Origin: Stentor coeruleus | Lineage: Eukaryota; Ciliophora; Heterotrichea; Heterotrichida; Stentoridae | DNA: 64,000 nt | Assembly (NCBI GenBank): GCA_001970955.1 | Contig: MPUH01000226.1 | Location: 1 to 64,000, forward strand | Direction of reading: 5' to 3' | Part shown: one piece after another, positions 19,831-33,711 of the stretch | Layout of the letters: each line of letters opens with the position of its first letter | Numbering within the stretch: the first letter of the stretch is position 1 | Made by a program: the position numbers and the translations under genes | The notes under the pieces: model-generated | The model's input: the letters and a program-made list of their open reading frames with translations, nothing else | The model's database searches: none | Told to the model about the DNA's origin: nothing

Positions 19831-20803
19831 ATAGATAAGTTTATGAAATTTTATAATTTTTAGGGAAGGAAGGGGGAAAAAGTTTAGGAAAAGGCTGAAA
19901 TAGTTTTTTTGGATGAGGTTTGGGCTGAAGAGAAGAGAATTTTTTGTTTTGAAGAGAGAAGGATTAGGATTTGAAATTATTTTTTAGAGAAGAGGTATTA
20001 AAATTTGAATTCTATTTCAAATGGATGTATAGGATGAAATGTTTAGGAGTATTGAAAATAGCATGGAATTAGATTATGCATGTAATTATAAATCTAAATT
20101 AATTATTATTAGGAATTGTTTATACTAGGAAGACTGTTCGTATACAGGATCTTGTTAAAAGAACATTTAAGTAATTATGTTTATAAGTTTAATAGGATTT
20201 TGAATAAATGCGAAAATGCTGTGGTTTTTGTAAGAATTTTTGATAAATCACTATGGAAGTAAAAAAATCTGTATTTTTAAGATAATGCAAAATTAATGGT
20301 TTATTTATATTTTAGTACCTAAAAATCATCAAACTATTTAACTTACTACTAATTCTTGCTCATGTACTTTCAATTTTCCCCATAATTTCAGCATACTTTA
20401 TAATATTAAGAGCTAATCATTAAGAATTTAAATCTTTTTGAATGAAAAGTGTCTAAAAATAAAAGAAAAGCTATAAAATATCGATATGCTAATCTTGTAA
20501 TTATTTACACAATCTTGGAAATTTTATTACGAAATACAAGAGAACAAAAAATCCCTAAACATCACGAAAAAGCAAAGATGCTTTAAAAAATTCTTAAATC
20601 ATAATAAAAAAGACTTATCTTAACCTTTTTAGGAATTAAATTATTCTTTAAAGTTTAATTTTTAAGATTAGATTTTATAAGTCCTAAAAAAATATTTACG
20701 GTCAAATAATTAAAGTTATTCTATCATTTCATATCCTTAAAATAAATTACTTCAAATTCAACTTCCAAAAACTAATTTTAATTATTTAAATTCCATATAC
20801 ATA
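19831..20803. other. Intergenic, about 970 bp
   Basis: G/purine-rich for the first ~200 bases (3' flank of the RING gene), then A/T-rich, becoming more A-rich near the next start. No convincing coding frame, tRNA or repeat is seen. Confidence 0.6.
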
Positions 20804-22483
20804 ATGGAAGATACCAAGTTAGTAGAATTGGAGCAAGATTTAAACCGACTTAGAACTTCGCTTTCACCTTTAATGGGATTTATGCAAGAAATAAGAGATC
20901 TTAAACGAGAACTAAGGATATCAAATGAAAGTAGTACAACTACTGTGGAAATTTTATCTTTAGCTATAAAATCAGATGTTTTAAAAGATGTGAGTAGTCT
21001 CATGATCATCACAGACGATAAAATCCGTTCAGCAGCCGAAGCTACAAGTGATCGTTTTCGTAAACACATAGAAAAAATAGAAGAATGTAATCGGCAAGAC
21101 TCAATCCTAGAAGCTTCAATAAAAAATGCAGAAGAACTTGTAGCCCGTATTGCTAACATCCAAGACATTTTCCGCAAGGAACTTGAGTTTATAAAAAAAG
21201 ACGTCGGCGAAAAAATCCATTTTGTCGAGTTTAACAAACTAAAAAAGTCCCTCAAAAATTATGCATTAAATCAGGATCTTCAAGATGTACAAAAAAATAT
21301 AGAAACTCTAGTAACTAAATCAGAGATGGCAAAACTTGAAAAAGAAACTCAAAAAATTGCAGAAACTTTACCTATGTTTTTAACAAAAACTGAATCTTAT
21401 GAGGCATTTCAAAAAATAAATAGTGATATGATGGAAAGTTTCTCAGAGACTTTTTTAAAAAATGATGCGTTTAATTATGAGATGGATGAAATAAGAAGGA
21501 AAAACGTGAAGTATGATGATGATTTTAAGATATTATTCAAGAAGTTTGAAATGTTTCAAGATGGGATTAGAAGGAAGTTAACAGAAATTTTTGATATTTT
21601 GAATGCGAAACCTTGGGAACCGAGCTTGAAGCCGATAATCCACCAACTAGAAGAAACAGTTAAAAAAACGGAAATGGTTAAAATCAAAGAAGAAATTATG
21701 GAAAAAATTGCTAGGCTTAGTCTGACCACGACAGACTTGAATGTAAAAACCCAAATGTTTGATGGAATAATAGAACGCTATGACGAAATATTATTAGAAA
21801 AATCATCAAAAGACGACTATTCCTTATTATTAAAACAACTAGAAAAATGCGCATTATCCTCTTCTTTACAAGAAATCTCTACAGAATCCACACGTAAAAT
21901 CAACACCTTAACTTCTCAATTCATCGACTTATCCAACATCAACGACTCTTTAAAAACCTTACTCTACTCTGTAAACCAAAAAGTTGAAACAATGAGAAAA
22001 GAGAATTTCGAAGTATCAAATATCGCCACAACTCTTACTGGAATCAATGAAATCCTAGAAAGAAAAGCTGATAAAAGTGATATTTTTATCATATATGATG
22101 TTATGGGAAGAAAAGAAGATATGCAAAAAGTTGCTGATATAGAAGATATGTCAAGAAAACAAATATTGTATACCGTTGGAATATTACAGACTTTTTGTAG
22201 AACTTTTCTTATGCCTGGAGAAAACCCTGCTGTTATAAAAAAACAAAGGTTGGATGTTTTTAAAACACTAGATAGTCTACAGAAATGGATTAAAGAAGGA
22301 AATGGAGAACCTAGTATGTTTTTATCAATAGGAAGAAGTGGGACTACATTAAAATGTGATACACTTGAAGATATGCATTTATCACATTATGGTACTGCAC
22401 GTGTGACAAAAAGATATAGGAATGGGTCGATTGGCACAAGTCCCAGATATTTTAAAGATGAGTTGCCTTCGTTAAATCTTTAA
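20804..22483 (+). CDS. Large coiled-coil protein, unknown
   Basis: 559 residues, nearly all charged heptad-type helix from 5 to about 440, then a short basic Ser/Thr/Gly-rich tail (about 500-559). No catalytic motif or known domain is seen. It is probably a cytoskeletal or basal-body scaffold given the ciliate context, but that is a guess. Single exon. It converges on VPS13 with 33 bp between stop codons. Confidence 0.7.
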   Translation: MEDTKLVELEQDLNRLRTSLSPLMGFMQEIRDLKRELRISNESSTTTVEILSLAIKSDVLKDVSSLMIITDDKIRSAAEATSDRFRKHIEKIEECNRQDSILEASIKNAEELVARIANIQDIFRKELEFIKKDVGEKIHFVEFNKLKKSLKNYALNQDLQDVQKNIETLVTKSEMAKLEKETQKIAETLPMFLTKTESYEAFQKINSDMMESFSETFLKNDAFNYEMDEIRRKNVKYDDDFKILFKKFEMFQDGIRRKLTEIFDILNAKPWEPSLKPIIHQLEETVKKTEMVKIKEEIMEKIARLSLTTTDLNVKTQMFDGIIERYDEILLEKSSKDDYSLLLKQLEKCALSSSLQEISTESTRKINTLTSQFIDLSNINDSLKTLLYSVNQKVETMRKENFEVSNIATTLTGINEILERKADKSDIFIIYDVMGRKEDMQKVADIEDMSRKQILYTVGILQTFCRTFLMPGENPAVIKKQRLDVFKTLDSLQKWIKEGNGEPSMFLSIGRSGTTLKCDTLEDMHLSHYGTARVTKRYRNGSIGTSPRYFKDELPSLNL

Positions 22484-22516
22484 TGTAACTTGATAACACA
22501 ATTTAAAAATACTTTA

Positions 22517-25500
22517 TTATCTTATTCTATGTGGTTCAATTAACCTTAAGAGTTTTTTTTCTGTAGCAATAATATTATCACTGTTTTTAAACTCAACTTT
22601 ATAACCTATTTCTTTTTTCTTTTTCTTAATTTTTATTAGAAAAACCCCTTTGATAGTCTCAGCGCTAATAATATTTTCATACTTGATTTTCCATAAAATC
22701 CTTTCTTTATCATAATTAATATATAAAACCATATCAGTAAAAAAGCAAACTATAACATTTTTCCCATTTATGTCATTTCCATAAATTTGTTCTAAAAACT
22801 CTTTTTCTAAATATTTATTTTTCTTGATTCTAAATAACAAGTCTATTAATTCTGAATCTTCAGAATTATAAACCTGAATTAAATGTGATGAACCATATAT
22901 AGCCCTTGGATAACGTGATTTTATATATTCAGTTGTTTCATCAAACATACTAGCGGTGTTTTTTATACCTTCTGCTGATTTGCTTACCATATCTAAGGCA
23001 CCAGTTAAAGGTTTTACTACAAGGCCTCCAATACCTTTTAAACCACCTTTGACCATACCTCCCATTTTATTTTTTTTAAAACCTTTTATTGGCTCAGTGA
23101 CTATTCCTGTTATACCTTGGCCTACATTTTTAATAAAAGATAACATGCCAAGGCCTACACCTGATATTAGATTTGATGGTTTGTTTTTGGCCATATCTCG
23201 CTGACGCTCGATTATATAGTCTTGGTCTTGAGTCAGTACGGCTAAACCGTTTGTTAGTGTGCTTGTAATTCGAGAAACAGTTCCGAATGTTCCAGTCACA
23301 GTATTTTTAACAAGTGATTGTGTGCCTTTAAGAAATCCTTCAGTAGCACTAATTGGTCCATTAACCATACCCTGAGCAGGTTCATAAAAAAAATCTACCA
23401 TTCCTGTCCCAAGGTCATTCAATAAACCAATAGGGTTCCCAAGTATATTCGAATGCCCAATAAGCGTATAAAACTCATTCATCAACTGGCTTTTATAATG
23501 ACTTTTAAAAGACTCAATTAACCTAGTTTCAGAAGCAAAAACATCAGAAAGTTGTATTGAATACAATTTAACAGGAGCAGCTTCAATAACAGCTAAAGCC
23601 ATCCCAAATGATGCTATTCCTGACAAAATATCTTCTTTATTACTATCATCCTTAAGAGGTACATGTGACACAATAATCTTAAATGGGTGTATTTTCAGAA
23701 AAGAAAAATAATATGTTTTGCTAAAATTCAAATTTATTTCAGTCTTATTAAACGGATCATTAAATTCCTTAACAAGTCCAAACAGATCCTCTAAACTATT
23801 TTCCTTTAAAATAAGCCGATTAGCAATTTCAAGTATTTTTCTTACACAAACCGTATCGATTTTTAAACACAATGTTTGAAGGAGGAATTCAAAAGTTTCG
23901 AAATTCATACAATTAGCCCCAACTTCTTTATTCATAACAGCACACATATGCAAAACACTCCTTTCTGATATTTCAGCTACATGAAGAAATACTGGGAATA
24001 TAGCATCAGGACTCATTTGATTATCCCCTTGTATATCTTTAATCATAAGTTCCGTTTTCAACTGTTTTTTCGTACTTTCTGCTAGAAAAACTACTTGTGA
24101 AAAAGTTAAATAAAACACTTCTTTACTTTTATGCTTATAATGTTCTATTATAGAAACCCCAAGTTTTGGTATAGTAAGACTATAATAAGCTAAAATTTCA
24201 TCAGCCCCATCTTTCATATTCCTCAAAGGCAAATCGCTAAATTTCAACACACGTGATGGTCCTTCATTATAAACACTAGCATAAATCACATCAAAATCTT
24301 TTGGCGCATCTTTTACCCTTATACGTAATACTTGATTAAGTTTATCAAAGTTAATTTTATACATGCTATTTGTATCTTTACTTTCATTTGCATTTTTCCC
24401 TATCAAAAACTCAACAATAACTTCATGAGGCAACATATAATTTGACCATGTAAATAAACATGAAGACATACTATCTATAAACCTAGTATCTTCAGGTGAA
24501 CTAACTTGATATATTGCCAAAGAAAAAATACTTGAATCATTTTCTAGTCTATAAGATGCTTGACTCATAATCTCTTCTTCAAGTACAACATGAGCTGTTG
24601 TTGATATGATTTTTATTTCAACTTTTATCATCAAAAAAACCGACATTTCTGACTTGTTTTTCGACTGTATTGTAAATGAACCAATATTATCTATAGCAAA
24701 AGGTCCACTCCATGCCCATTCCTCACCTTTACCTTTAACCCTTATAAGTTCTTTATAATCTTTATCAGTCCAATGAAAAGGTACTCTTGATCCAGGTTGA
24801 ATTATCATTCCATATTGTAACAATCCTTCTTGAGCTATAACTAAATTATTTTGCATATTGTTAACTAATATATATCTTGGGGATATAATAACAATTTTTG
24901 TAAAAACAGTTTCATTATGTATAACTTTTGTTATCTGCACATCTAATGTATATTGATATTTCGCAGATAATCCAGAAGGAGTTGGATCACCAATAAGTTC
25001 AATAATATCTTGTATACCAACAGTATCGATTTTAACAGTTTTGGATTTTGCATTTCCTAAACCTATGACAATTTTTTTTATTTTATTACTTGGGAGTACT
25101 GTGCTTATAAAATTCTGTCCAGGGAGGAGTTTTTCTGATGTTTTTTGCTTGTGGTAAAAGGCGATAGGGTTAAGACTGTTGTTTATAAAGACTTGGAATA
25201 CGTAAAACATGAAAGTATTTGTCCCATCTTGTATTCGGTGGATGAAAATTGTTAATTCTTGTTGTTTGCGGTCGACTAGTTTGATTTTGTTGGTTGAATG
25301 CTGGGAGTTTAATAATGGGGAAATGTTACTTCGAGAATAACCTTCAAGGCTTAGACTGAAAGAAAGATTGGCTGTTTGGCTGTAGGAGTAGTTTTTAGTT
25401 TTATTGCCTTGTTTTATTTCGAGTTCTTCGAATTTGGATGGTTTACCGTCGTAAATACGCAGGCCGATTGAACATGGAAGACCATTGAGGATTACTAGGG

Positions 25501-28500
25501 TTGGCTTTATGAAGATACTACGTTTTTTTATGTTTGTTTTGGAGATTTTGTAGAAAAGGGAGATGTGGATGCTGCCAACTATGATTTCTGTGGAGTTGCT
25601 TTTGTTTTTTTTCCAAAGGTCTTCCAGGTTTATGAGGCTACGGGAGCGGAATTCATTGATTTCAACAGCCATGCTGCCAAGGATAAAATCATAAGGAACA
25701 GGACAGATTTTTCCTGGTAAGCATTCCCTATTTTCCGTCTTTTTAGGTTTATAAAATATGAGTTTCAAACCAAACTCAGTTAAATTTTCAATAACCACAG
25801 GACTTCTAACACAAAGCGTTTTCCTTGTATCTTTTAATTCAACATCAACAACAGTATAATGTATACCAGAATGATATACACTTGAATGAACTTTATTAGT
25901 TTTAATTCTTAACTCAGGTGGTTGAAAATCCCCAGGATAAATAGACACAGTAATCGAATCACTTTTCCATAAATTTTTCTCTCTGCTATAATAATCAATA
26001 ATATGATCAGCTGTATTCCCACTATCAACAATAGTAACATCATTACTATATTTATATTGAACTAAAATAGAATACCCAACCTCATTTTTTATTTGAAAAT
26101 GAGATACAACTTCTGAACATTCTGATGAATTAGAGTCCCATACAGCAAGAATATCTTGAAAATTCTTAACCATAACTTCAGAAAAATTCACATTTAAATA
26201 TTCTGATGCAACTGATAAAACGTATTGACTTTTTATATTAGATGCTTTATTAGAAAGGATTTCAATTTCTAAGAGAAAATTTTCTATAAAAGGTTCCCAT
26301 ACATCAGCTATTGGGTTGTAATAATTAGACCAGATTTGAAGAGTTCCATTAAATGATGATTCACCTTTGATAAGACTATGGGATAAAGCTTTATCACCTA
26401 TGGTTATTGAAAAGTCTAATATTGGGGTATATGCTGTAAGGGCATCGTTTATAAGGATAATATTTAATCCTGCGAAAGAATAAAAGGTTTTGGTGTCGTT
26501 TATAAAAAAATCCATTATGCTACTACTTGAGTTACGGCGCATTTTATCTTCAACGGCTTGGAGGTTAGTGAAACCTTCAAGTATTTTGATTAGAGAATTG
26601 TCTTTGTTTAGCATTTCTTCTTGGAATCTGTATGAGCTTTGGATTAATAAAAGATCTCTGTAGGATAATGCACAATTTAAAGATCCAATGACGTAGTTAT
26701 CAGTAACCATATGATTTTTTTTCATCTCTTTAGTCTCATATATAAATTGCAATGGTTCAAGAACTTTACGTTTTGGTTGCATACCAAGATAATTCAACAA
26801 CTCCTCATACTTCGAATGAAAAATTTGAAATTTCTCTAATATCAGCCTCTTAACAACATCCGGTCCTTCCATATCTTCCTTTTCCCTAACATAAACAAAA
26901 TTCAAATCAGCATAAGCAACAAGTGTTCTAAGTTTCCTAAACGAAGGAAGTACAACAAATGATTTAGTCAAATTACAAGTTGCGACAATTTTCGGGGCAA
27001 AATACTTACCAAGAATCCCACTTTCTAACATATCTTCCCTTGGTCTATACCTTTTTAAATAATCTTGTGGATCTTCAATAGAAGCTGAATAATTAGGTAT
27101 CCCCGCAGTAACATAAGCTAAAATCTGATAAAACATAGATAAATGAAAGTTGATTCTTATATACCCAATATCAACTTTTATATTTTTTGTTGATTCTAAA
27201 TCAGTTTTTAAATGAACATTTAATATAGTATCATGATCATTTAAAACTGGACCAAATAGTATATATTTAAGCCTACATAATTCGGAATATTCATAAAAAT
27301 CACATAGACTATCATAAGATATAGCAAAAACTTCATCTGCCATATGGTTGAAATTTGGATCTTTACTTGTAACAGAGTTTTCCCCTATAAGCCCTATAGC
27401 TTTTGGGGCTTTTAGATTAAATTCTATAGTTGTGTCGTTATATTTGATTATTTTTATAGAGTTTTTTAAACATAATAATTCAAAGATTGGCTTTTTTTCT
27501 AAGGTAAAGAGAATTGATATAAGATCTATTGAGAAATCAGCTGTTATGAACTCTCCTAGGGTATGTTCCTGATATTTATAACTTGGGCTTATATAGCTTT
27601 CTAATTGATCATCATATAATATATTTAAATCTGCAGTTCTTATAATTAAATTATAGTCCCTTTGTGATAAATTCATTTTAATCTCAGAAATAGTCCCAAA
27701 AATCCTATAAGCCTTGTCTAAATTAGGTATTTCTAAATGTTTTGTCATGAGGATTTTCCTTTTAATCTCGATTTTTATATCAAATTCTTCAGCAATCTGG
27801 TCGGTTGTGCTTAAAATATTAACTTTATCCATTTGTATAACATAAGTATCGACCCACCCTGGGTTGTTAGTTTTTTCTAAATGGTTTTTTATCGTAATAT
27901 CCCCTAAGTTTAAAGTAAAAAAGCTTTCATACCCAGGTCTAGGTGGAATAACCACAATAGGGTTTTGTATTTTAACAAAAATTGACGTGAAAGATAGTTT
28001 TTCCTCTATAATTTTAGGTTTTATCATCGAACGTTCATCAATATCCCTGGCCCTAGACTGAGTATCAAAAGCTCCAAGGACATGATAATTAAGATAATCT
28101 ACAATCCTCATTATCGGCTGATGTAAATACACTATACTAACCGAACTTAACACAAGTTCAACCTTACTTGACACATCCTGATCACGATCTTTATTTTTAT
28201 CTGAGTATATAATAATCATAAATTTCATCAAACTACTATTATTCTGAACTGAAAACAATTGAAATGGAACAAACTCATTCCCTAAAGCAGTAGCTGGATA
28301 ATTAGTTAACTCACATATTTCCAAATTCCCTAATGTCCCTTTCCATATATACCCTTCATTTTGAACTAAAAAATTAGATGAGAATTTTTTTACTGAAATC
28401 CCAGCAATAGTAACTTGAGTTTTATTATTGTTTAAAAACATTGTCACATCTTCGATATCAATATAAAAATCTAATAAAATATGGTCTTTGTCTACTATAC

Positions 28501-31500
28501 CAACTTTTTCTTCAATTAAACTTGTTGGGTCTGAATACTCGGCGAATTGGAAAAAATTCAAAACTTCAACCATAAGCGCATGATTCCAGTTTATTTCAAC
28601 TTCTCCACATTTAACCCTCATGACAAAGTCGATTCCTTGATAATTTATTGATTTAGGGTTTATATGTTGGAGTTTTACAATTATTAAATCTTTGCTGTCT
28701 TTACTTGTAAAAAGCTTAGAAAACCTTGAATTTGTCCCTTCTGATATTTCCATATGTCTTAAAGTTCCATCAAAATTATACTCATCATCCCTGACTATTA
28801 TAGAACTTTGCATGCCGCTTATAGAAATTTCTGCTGTGGTTTGGTTTTGATCATTAGTTAAATGGATAATAGTTTTAGGTGCATTAAAAGAAAATTTTAA
28901 TAATAAAGTTTCAGATGATTTTTTGATTTTATTTGATGCTAAGTTCGTTCTGCTTTCATATTCATTTATTGTTTCATTAAGTACATATTTCCATTTTTCT
29001 AATTCTTTTTTAGAAGATAAGGCAAATATACATTCACCATAGATATTATGGAGCCTTAAGCAGAATTTTTTCCCAAGTTCAGCTGAAGCATCATCTATAC
29101 TACAGTCTTTTATATAAAAAAAACTACTTGATCCTCCACCGAAATGCTCAGAGTTAAAAAAATATAAATAACTACTTGCTAAAGCAGCGTTACAATCTTT
29201 CCAAGCATGAAGGCCTGTAGTAAGTTTTTGTACTTTGCCTTTAAGTTTACATTCTGGTGATGATAATGTCTGTATAGGCTGCTCATATGCAAAAAGTTCT
29301 GGTAAACGTTGAAGTTGATGATATATAGACGCATTCCAAAACATTTCTAATATAGGAAGATTAGATTCTATAATAATTTCCGGCTCAGGTTGTTTAGGTT
29401 TGATTTTGTATTTTGATTTGAGTATTTTCGCAAGACTAGAAATTTCGAATTCAGTTACAACATCAATTATATTCCCTGATAAATTCTTGTATTTTAAGCC
29501 AAGAGAACTAAGATGGACTTGAAAATCTTCATAATGGTCATCAGTTGATATGCTTTGAACGAGTATATCTCCAAGGCTTAGAAAAAATTCTCCTTGTTTA
29601 GTTGGGGATTCAAGGCGTATTTTTGGAGCTGCACTATATATTTTTAGTTCATATAAACTTTCTCCATGTAAAAGATCGCTAAGAGCTTCAGAAGTACTGT
29701 CTTGGATACCTTTAATTGTATCCCATGCTGCAATTTTTGCTGAGTCTTGAGTTTTAGGGACAACAAAAAATGACATGACAACGTTTAGAAAAGCTAAACT
29801 GTAATCAATTTCTAAACTTTGAAAAGAATTTTCGAGCCGCCAGGCGAGCAGATTGTTAGGCTGAGCACTGAAATTTAACTTCCAAAATGGTTCTTCGCAG
29901 TCAACTTTTTTTACTATTGTTTTGAATACCCCGGAACTATATGAACTTAATGATAAGTCTTGCATTGTTAAATCAATATCTAATCCTCTTACTTTAAATG
30001 ATGCTGATGTTAATAATTTAGTATAAGTAAAAATCAAACTTTCTTCACCTAAATGAGCAGTTTTAACAAGTTTAAATACCCCTGAACCTAGATTTAAAGA
30101 TATTTGTATACGAACATATGATTTTGGTAATAAAGTATATTGAGGTAAAGGTATAGCTTCGATTTCTGAGAATATTTTTTCATAAGATTCTTCATTAGAA
30201 ACTTGTACTGTAGGTTCAACAGTTTTTTTGCCCCAGAATTTCAAACTAGAAAACCCTGTAGGTTTTTTCTCAGGGATTTTAGCTTCTTTTTCTAATACAG
30301 ACTGAACATGTGATGCCCAAGTATAAAGATTTTCTATTTTAGTCAATAAAATTATCCGATTGTATAAAGCTTCATCTTCACATTTCCCTGTTTTTTTAAG
30401 TTTACGATGAAGCATTTTAAAATTCTCTTCATAATACTTTCTAATCTCAGCTGAAGGTATAAAATGGTTTATTAAACGATCTTTTCTATGACGGATTGTA
30501 CTGATAATGCATTTTATCGCCCCTTTCCATTTGTTTTTTGCACTGCGGTCTATAGGCATCATCATTTGAAATTTCCTTCGATTTTCACTAAGTGGCCCTT
30601 ACATTTTTAACAGAAACTGTTGATATTCAGCAAAATATTCAAACATCTTAACTGTGTCATGGAAATTTAGTTGTTTATATATCACTGTAATTTCTGGCAG
30701 ATCTATACTTAATAGATATTGAGGGATTTCAAAGTTTATCAAATCATTATTATGAATGATTTTAGCTTGAGCATTTACTATATAAAATCTTACTTGGGGT
30801 AATTAAATAGTCGTATGAATCTCTTTCAGATATCAACTCTTTCATTTTTGAAGTAATTTCATCATCATTTTCTACATCAAAACTCTCTTCTCCTGTTTTC
30901 CAATACAAACCTAGAGATATGACATTGAGTAATTTTAATATGCATAAATTAGCAAATCCCGCTTTATGTCTATCTGTGAATTCAGAAGTCCATTCATTAT
31001 TTGTTGTAAAACATTCGATTTTTTCTAATGTGACTCCTGCTGCGAAGATCCTCCCATCAAGGTTGTTTTCAAAGCGAATATGGATATCTTTGATTATGAA
31101 TTTTAAGTTGTCGATAACTTTGGCTGTCAATTTTTCAAGAAAACCTTTTTCTTTAAGTTCCTCCTCAGCTGAGAGAAGTTTTAAGTCTTGAAGCTGTTTT
31201 CTTCGTTGTTCATAAGCTTCAATGAGCTCTTTACGATTGATTATATCCCCTTCTTCACTATATTCCCATTGATGTTTTTCTTGACTTGAGATAATAACAT
31301 AAAGGCCTTCAAGTCTTATTTCTACTGGTGCACTTGATAATTTAGACCATGGAACTTTTATTACCAACTTTACTATCTTGCCGTATGTTATTAGAAAAGG
31401 TAGCTGTAATAATAGAAGGGCATTTGCCTTGAGGTGAACATTTTCTAATGTTATGTCCCCGCCCCAGACTCCAACTTTTAAGCTGTCTTTGTCTAGGCCT

Positions 31501-31556
31501 ACAATGTATTTCCCTAGTTTTGCTAAGAGGATTTTTTCAAGGATCCCTTCGAACAT
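22517..31556 (-). CDS. VPS13: VPS13 bridge-like lipid transfer protein, complete
   Basis: Three exons joined by two tiny introns (30778-30793, 16 nt; 30588-30602, 15 nt) give 3002 residues, the usual VPS13 length. The N-terminus is a textbook chorein domain (MFEGILEKILLAKLGKYIVG, then GVWGGDITLENVHLK). The long middle is the repeated beta groove that carries lipids between membranes. The VAB/SHR-binding region lies in the C-terminal half ('VVIENLTEFGLKLIFY', 'LVNNMQNNLVIAQEG'). The C-terminal amphipathic ATG2-C-like segment ('GGMVKGGLKGIGGLVVKPL') and a terminal PH-like domain follow. VPS13 acts at organelle contact sites. The splice joins restore the frame exactly in both places. Highly confident. 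Confidence 0.95.
30588..30602 (-). other. 15-nt intron 2 of VPS13
   Basis: On the coding strand it reads GTAAGGGCCACTTAG. Removing it joins the second exon to the long third exon in frame. Confidence 0.92.
30778..30793 (-). other. 16-nt intron 1 of VPS13
   Basis: On the coding strand it reads GTAAGATTTTATATAG. Removing it links the chorein exon to the next 58 codons in frame and avoids an early stop. A lies six bases from the 3' end. Confidence 0.93.
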
Positions 31557-32418
31557 TTATAGATTAAATTGGTATAAGTTTAAGTGTATATTACATTTAA
31601 TTATAAAATTTTGTATTGGTTTGATTTTTTTATATGTTGATATGAGGATTTTTTTTTAGTATTATTGATTGATTTATTTGAATTTTGGTGATTTTAGTAT
31701 TATTTATTAATGTGAGTTACTTTATATATTTTTTTTAATTGTTGAAACCTTTGATTGATAAAATATAATATGTGGTTTTATATTTATGCAGAATTTCGCC
31801 AATAATATATTCTCAAAGTTTTCAGCTGTTTTAGTATTTTGCCTATCCTAGCAAGCAAATATATTTTTCCTAAAGTTCGGTATGGTTTTTAAAAATCTGT
31901 TTGCAATTATCACAAAATTTTTGCTCCTATTCTAATTTTATTAGAATTATTTATCATTTCATAAACTATTTCCTCATAACAGCCAAAACAGAAAAAACTC
32001 AACCTCAAATTAAAATCACTTCAAAACTCAACTATTAAAAACAAAAAAACTCAGTATAATCATATTTTCCTCCAAAGCAAACATCAAGAGGAAAAATCAA
32101 ATTCACTAAAAAAAACAAAAATATACATATAATACTAAAAATATATAAAAAAAAAATAAAACACCAGCATAACTTTTCAATAACTCAACAAATAATATTA
32201 ATATCCACAAACATATTCCCAAAATCCAAACACAATTTCTATCATCTCCATCTTATCTAATCATACTCATAAACCTAACCTATATCTAAAATCCTATAAA
32301 AATCATTTAATCTTATAAAAAAAACTCTTCCTACAAAAACTTTTATATTCTAAATGCAATCTAATTTCTTGTCAAATCTTCAAACATCACTAAAATTTTA
32401 TATATATATACAAGCTAA
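31557..32418. other. Intergenic between divergent VPS13 and Sfi1-like gene
   Basis: T/G-rich on the VPS13 side, A/C-rich from about 31960 to the next ATG. A short alternating TA run lies directly before the start at 32419. No other feature seen. Confidence 0.6.
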
Positions 32419-33711
32419 ATGGACGGGAAAAAAGATAAGCTTAAAGGATATTTAGAACTAAAAAAACTTGGTGCAGAAAAACTTCTAAGACTTGCGAGTA
32501 ATAGGCTTTTTATAGATATAAGAAAAGTCCGTAGATTTAGGATTTGGCAAGGAGAGTATTTGAACCATGTTATGGGAGGTATCGCTTTAATGAACTCTGA
32601 AAAGCAAGAAAAGCTTAAAATAAAATACTTGAACTTCCTAAACTTCATATTACTAAAACACATTCAACGGGCGCTTTACAAGTGGAGTTCTATAGTAAAA
32701 TACTTTAAAATCTTCACTTTACCAAATACAAAATTCAAGTCAGCTATAACAACATGTTCTGTACTTATAAAACAAGAGACTAATAATTTGGGTAGAAAAG
32801 ATTTCCCACTTTTTTACTGCAAATCACAATCTTGGAAGATGTCAAGGGTTAAAGTAGCTTTATCGAAGTGGAGGCAGAAAGTTGTAAATACACTTCTTGA
32901 TGAAAGCCATAGAGAAATGGCTATAGTAAAAATCAACCACTTCCTTCACAAAAAAACAACCCCTTTAACCTCTTTCGCTATAAGAAAAATCTGCTATCGT
33001 ATCGGGGCGAAAATTGGCTGCAACGTGTTGTTTTTGTCTATAAAAAAAATCATCCAACAACACAAACACTATTCCTTCATGTGCCTTGGACGGAAGAAAA
33101 GCATTTTCACACCACGCAGTCGTGTGAATCGCGAAAAAAAAGCGAAACTCAACCTGCTGCAAAAATTTGTGGCAATAAAACACCTCAATTCAATTGCAAA
33201 CAAAAAATACTCAGTCCCTTTACTAAAAGTGAAAGTTTTTTTCGCTTTCTGTCATTGGAAAAAACTAAAAAAACGTCCAAAAGCTCGTATTCAACGTAGA
33301 CTTAAAGGTGCAGACCGTAAAATAAAGCAACTCGCAGCGAATTTTATAATGAGAAAAAGCCGAACTCTAGAAAAAAAAGGTCTTATGGGGTGGATAACTC
33401 ATTGGAAATCTACTCCTAAAGCTGAGGCTGTTTTTTCTATTGACAAATTTGTATACATAAACCAAGCTCAAGTCGCAGCGTATATTGAAGGACAAATAAT
33501 AAGCCAAGTTCATCAAATCAAAAAACTAAAAAGAGGGATTCAATTGCAAAACATGGAACTTTTATTAAGAAAACAGTTGAAAGATATCTTTGGAGAATGG
33601 GCTAATTTGATGAGACAAGAGAGAAACAAGACTAATGATCAGGATATAGTTTATGAATATATACACTTTCTTGAAGACAATTTAGGAGTTCCTCATAAGT
33701 TTCGCCATTAA
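32419..33711 (+). CDS. Sfi1-like tryptophan-repeat protein (possible centrin-binding)
   Basis: 430 very basic, helical residues with recurring short Trp motifs: ALYKWSSIV, ALSKWRQKV, AFCHWKKLK, MGWITHWK and IFGEWANLM. This pattern resembles Sfi1 repeats, in which each A-x-x-x-W unit in a long helix binds one centrin in contractile or basal-body structures. Heterotrich ciliates have large centrin-based contractile systems, so the role is plausible, but the repeats here are irregular and few. Basic charge and helix are seen directly; centrin binding is inference. Its stop codon overlaps the stop of the convergent gene at 33708. Confidence 0.55.
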   Translation: MDGKKDKLKGYLELKKLGAEKLLRLASNRLFIDIRKVRRFRIWQGEYLNHVMGGIALMNSEKQEKLKIKYLNFLNFILLKHIQRALYKWSSIVKYFKIFTLPNTKFKSAITTCSVLIKQETNNLGRKDFPLFYCKSQSWKMSRVKVALSKWRQKVVNTLLDESHREMAIVKINHFLHKKTTPLTSFAIRKICYRIGAKIGCNVLFLSIKKIIQQHKHYSFMCLGRKKSIFTPRSRVNREKKAKLNLLQKFVAIKHLNSIANKKYSVPLLKVKVFFAFCHWKKLKKRPKARIQRRLKGADRKIKQLAANFIMRKSRTLEKKGLMGWITHWKSTPKAEAVFSIDKFVYINQAQVAAYIEGQIISQVHQIKKLKRGIQLQNMELLLRKQLKDIFGEWANLMRQERNKTNDQDIVYEYIHFLEDNLGVPHKFRH

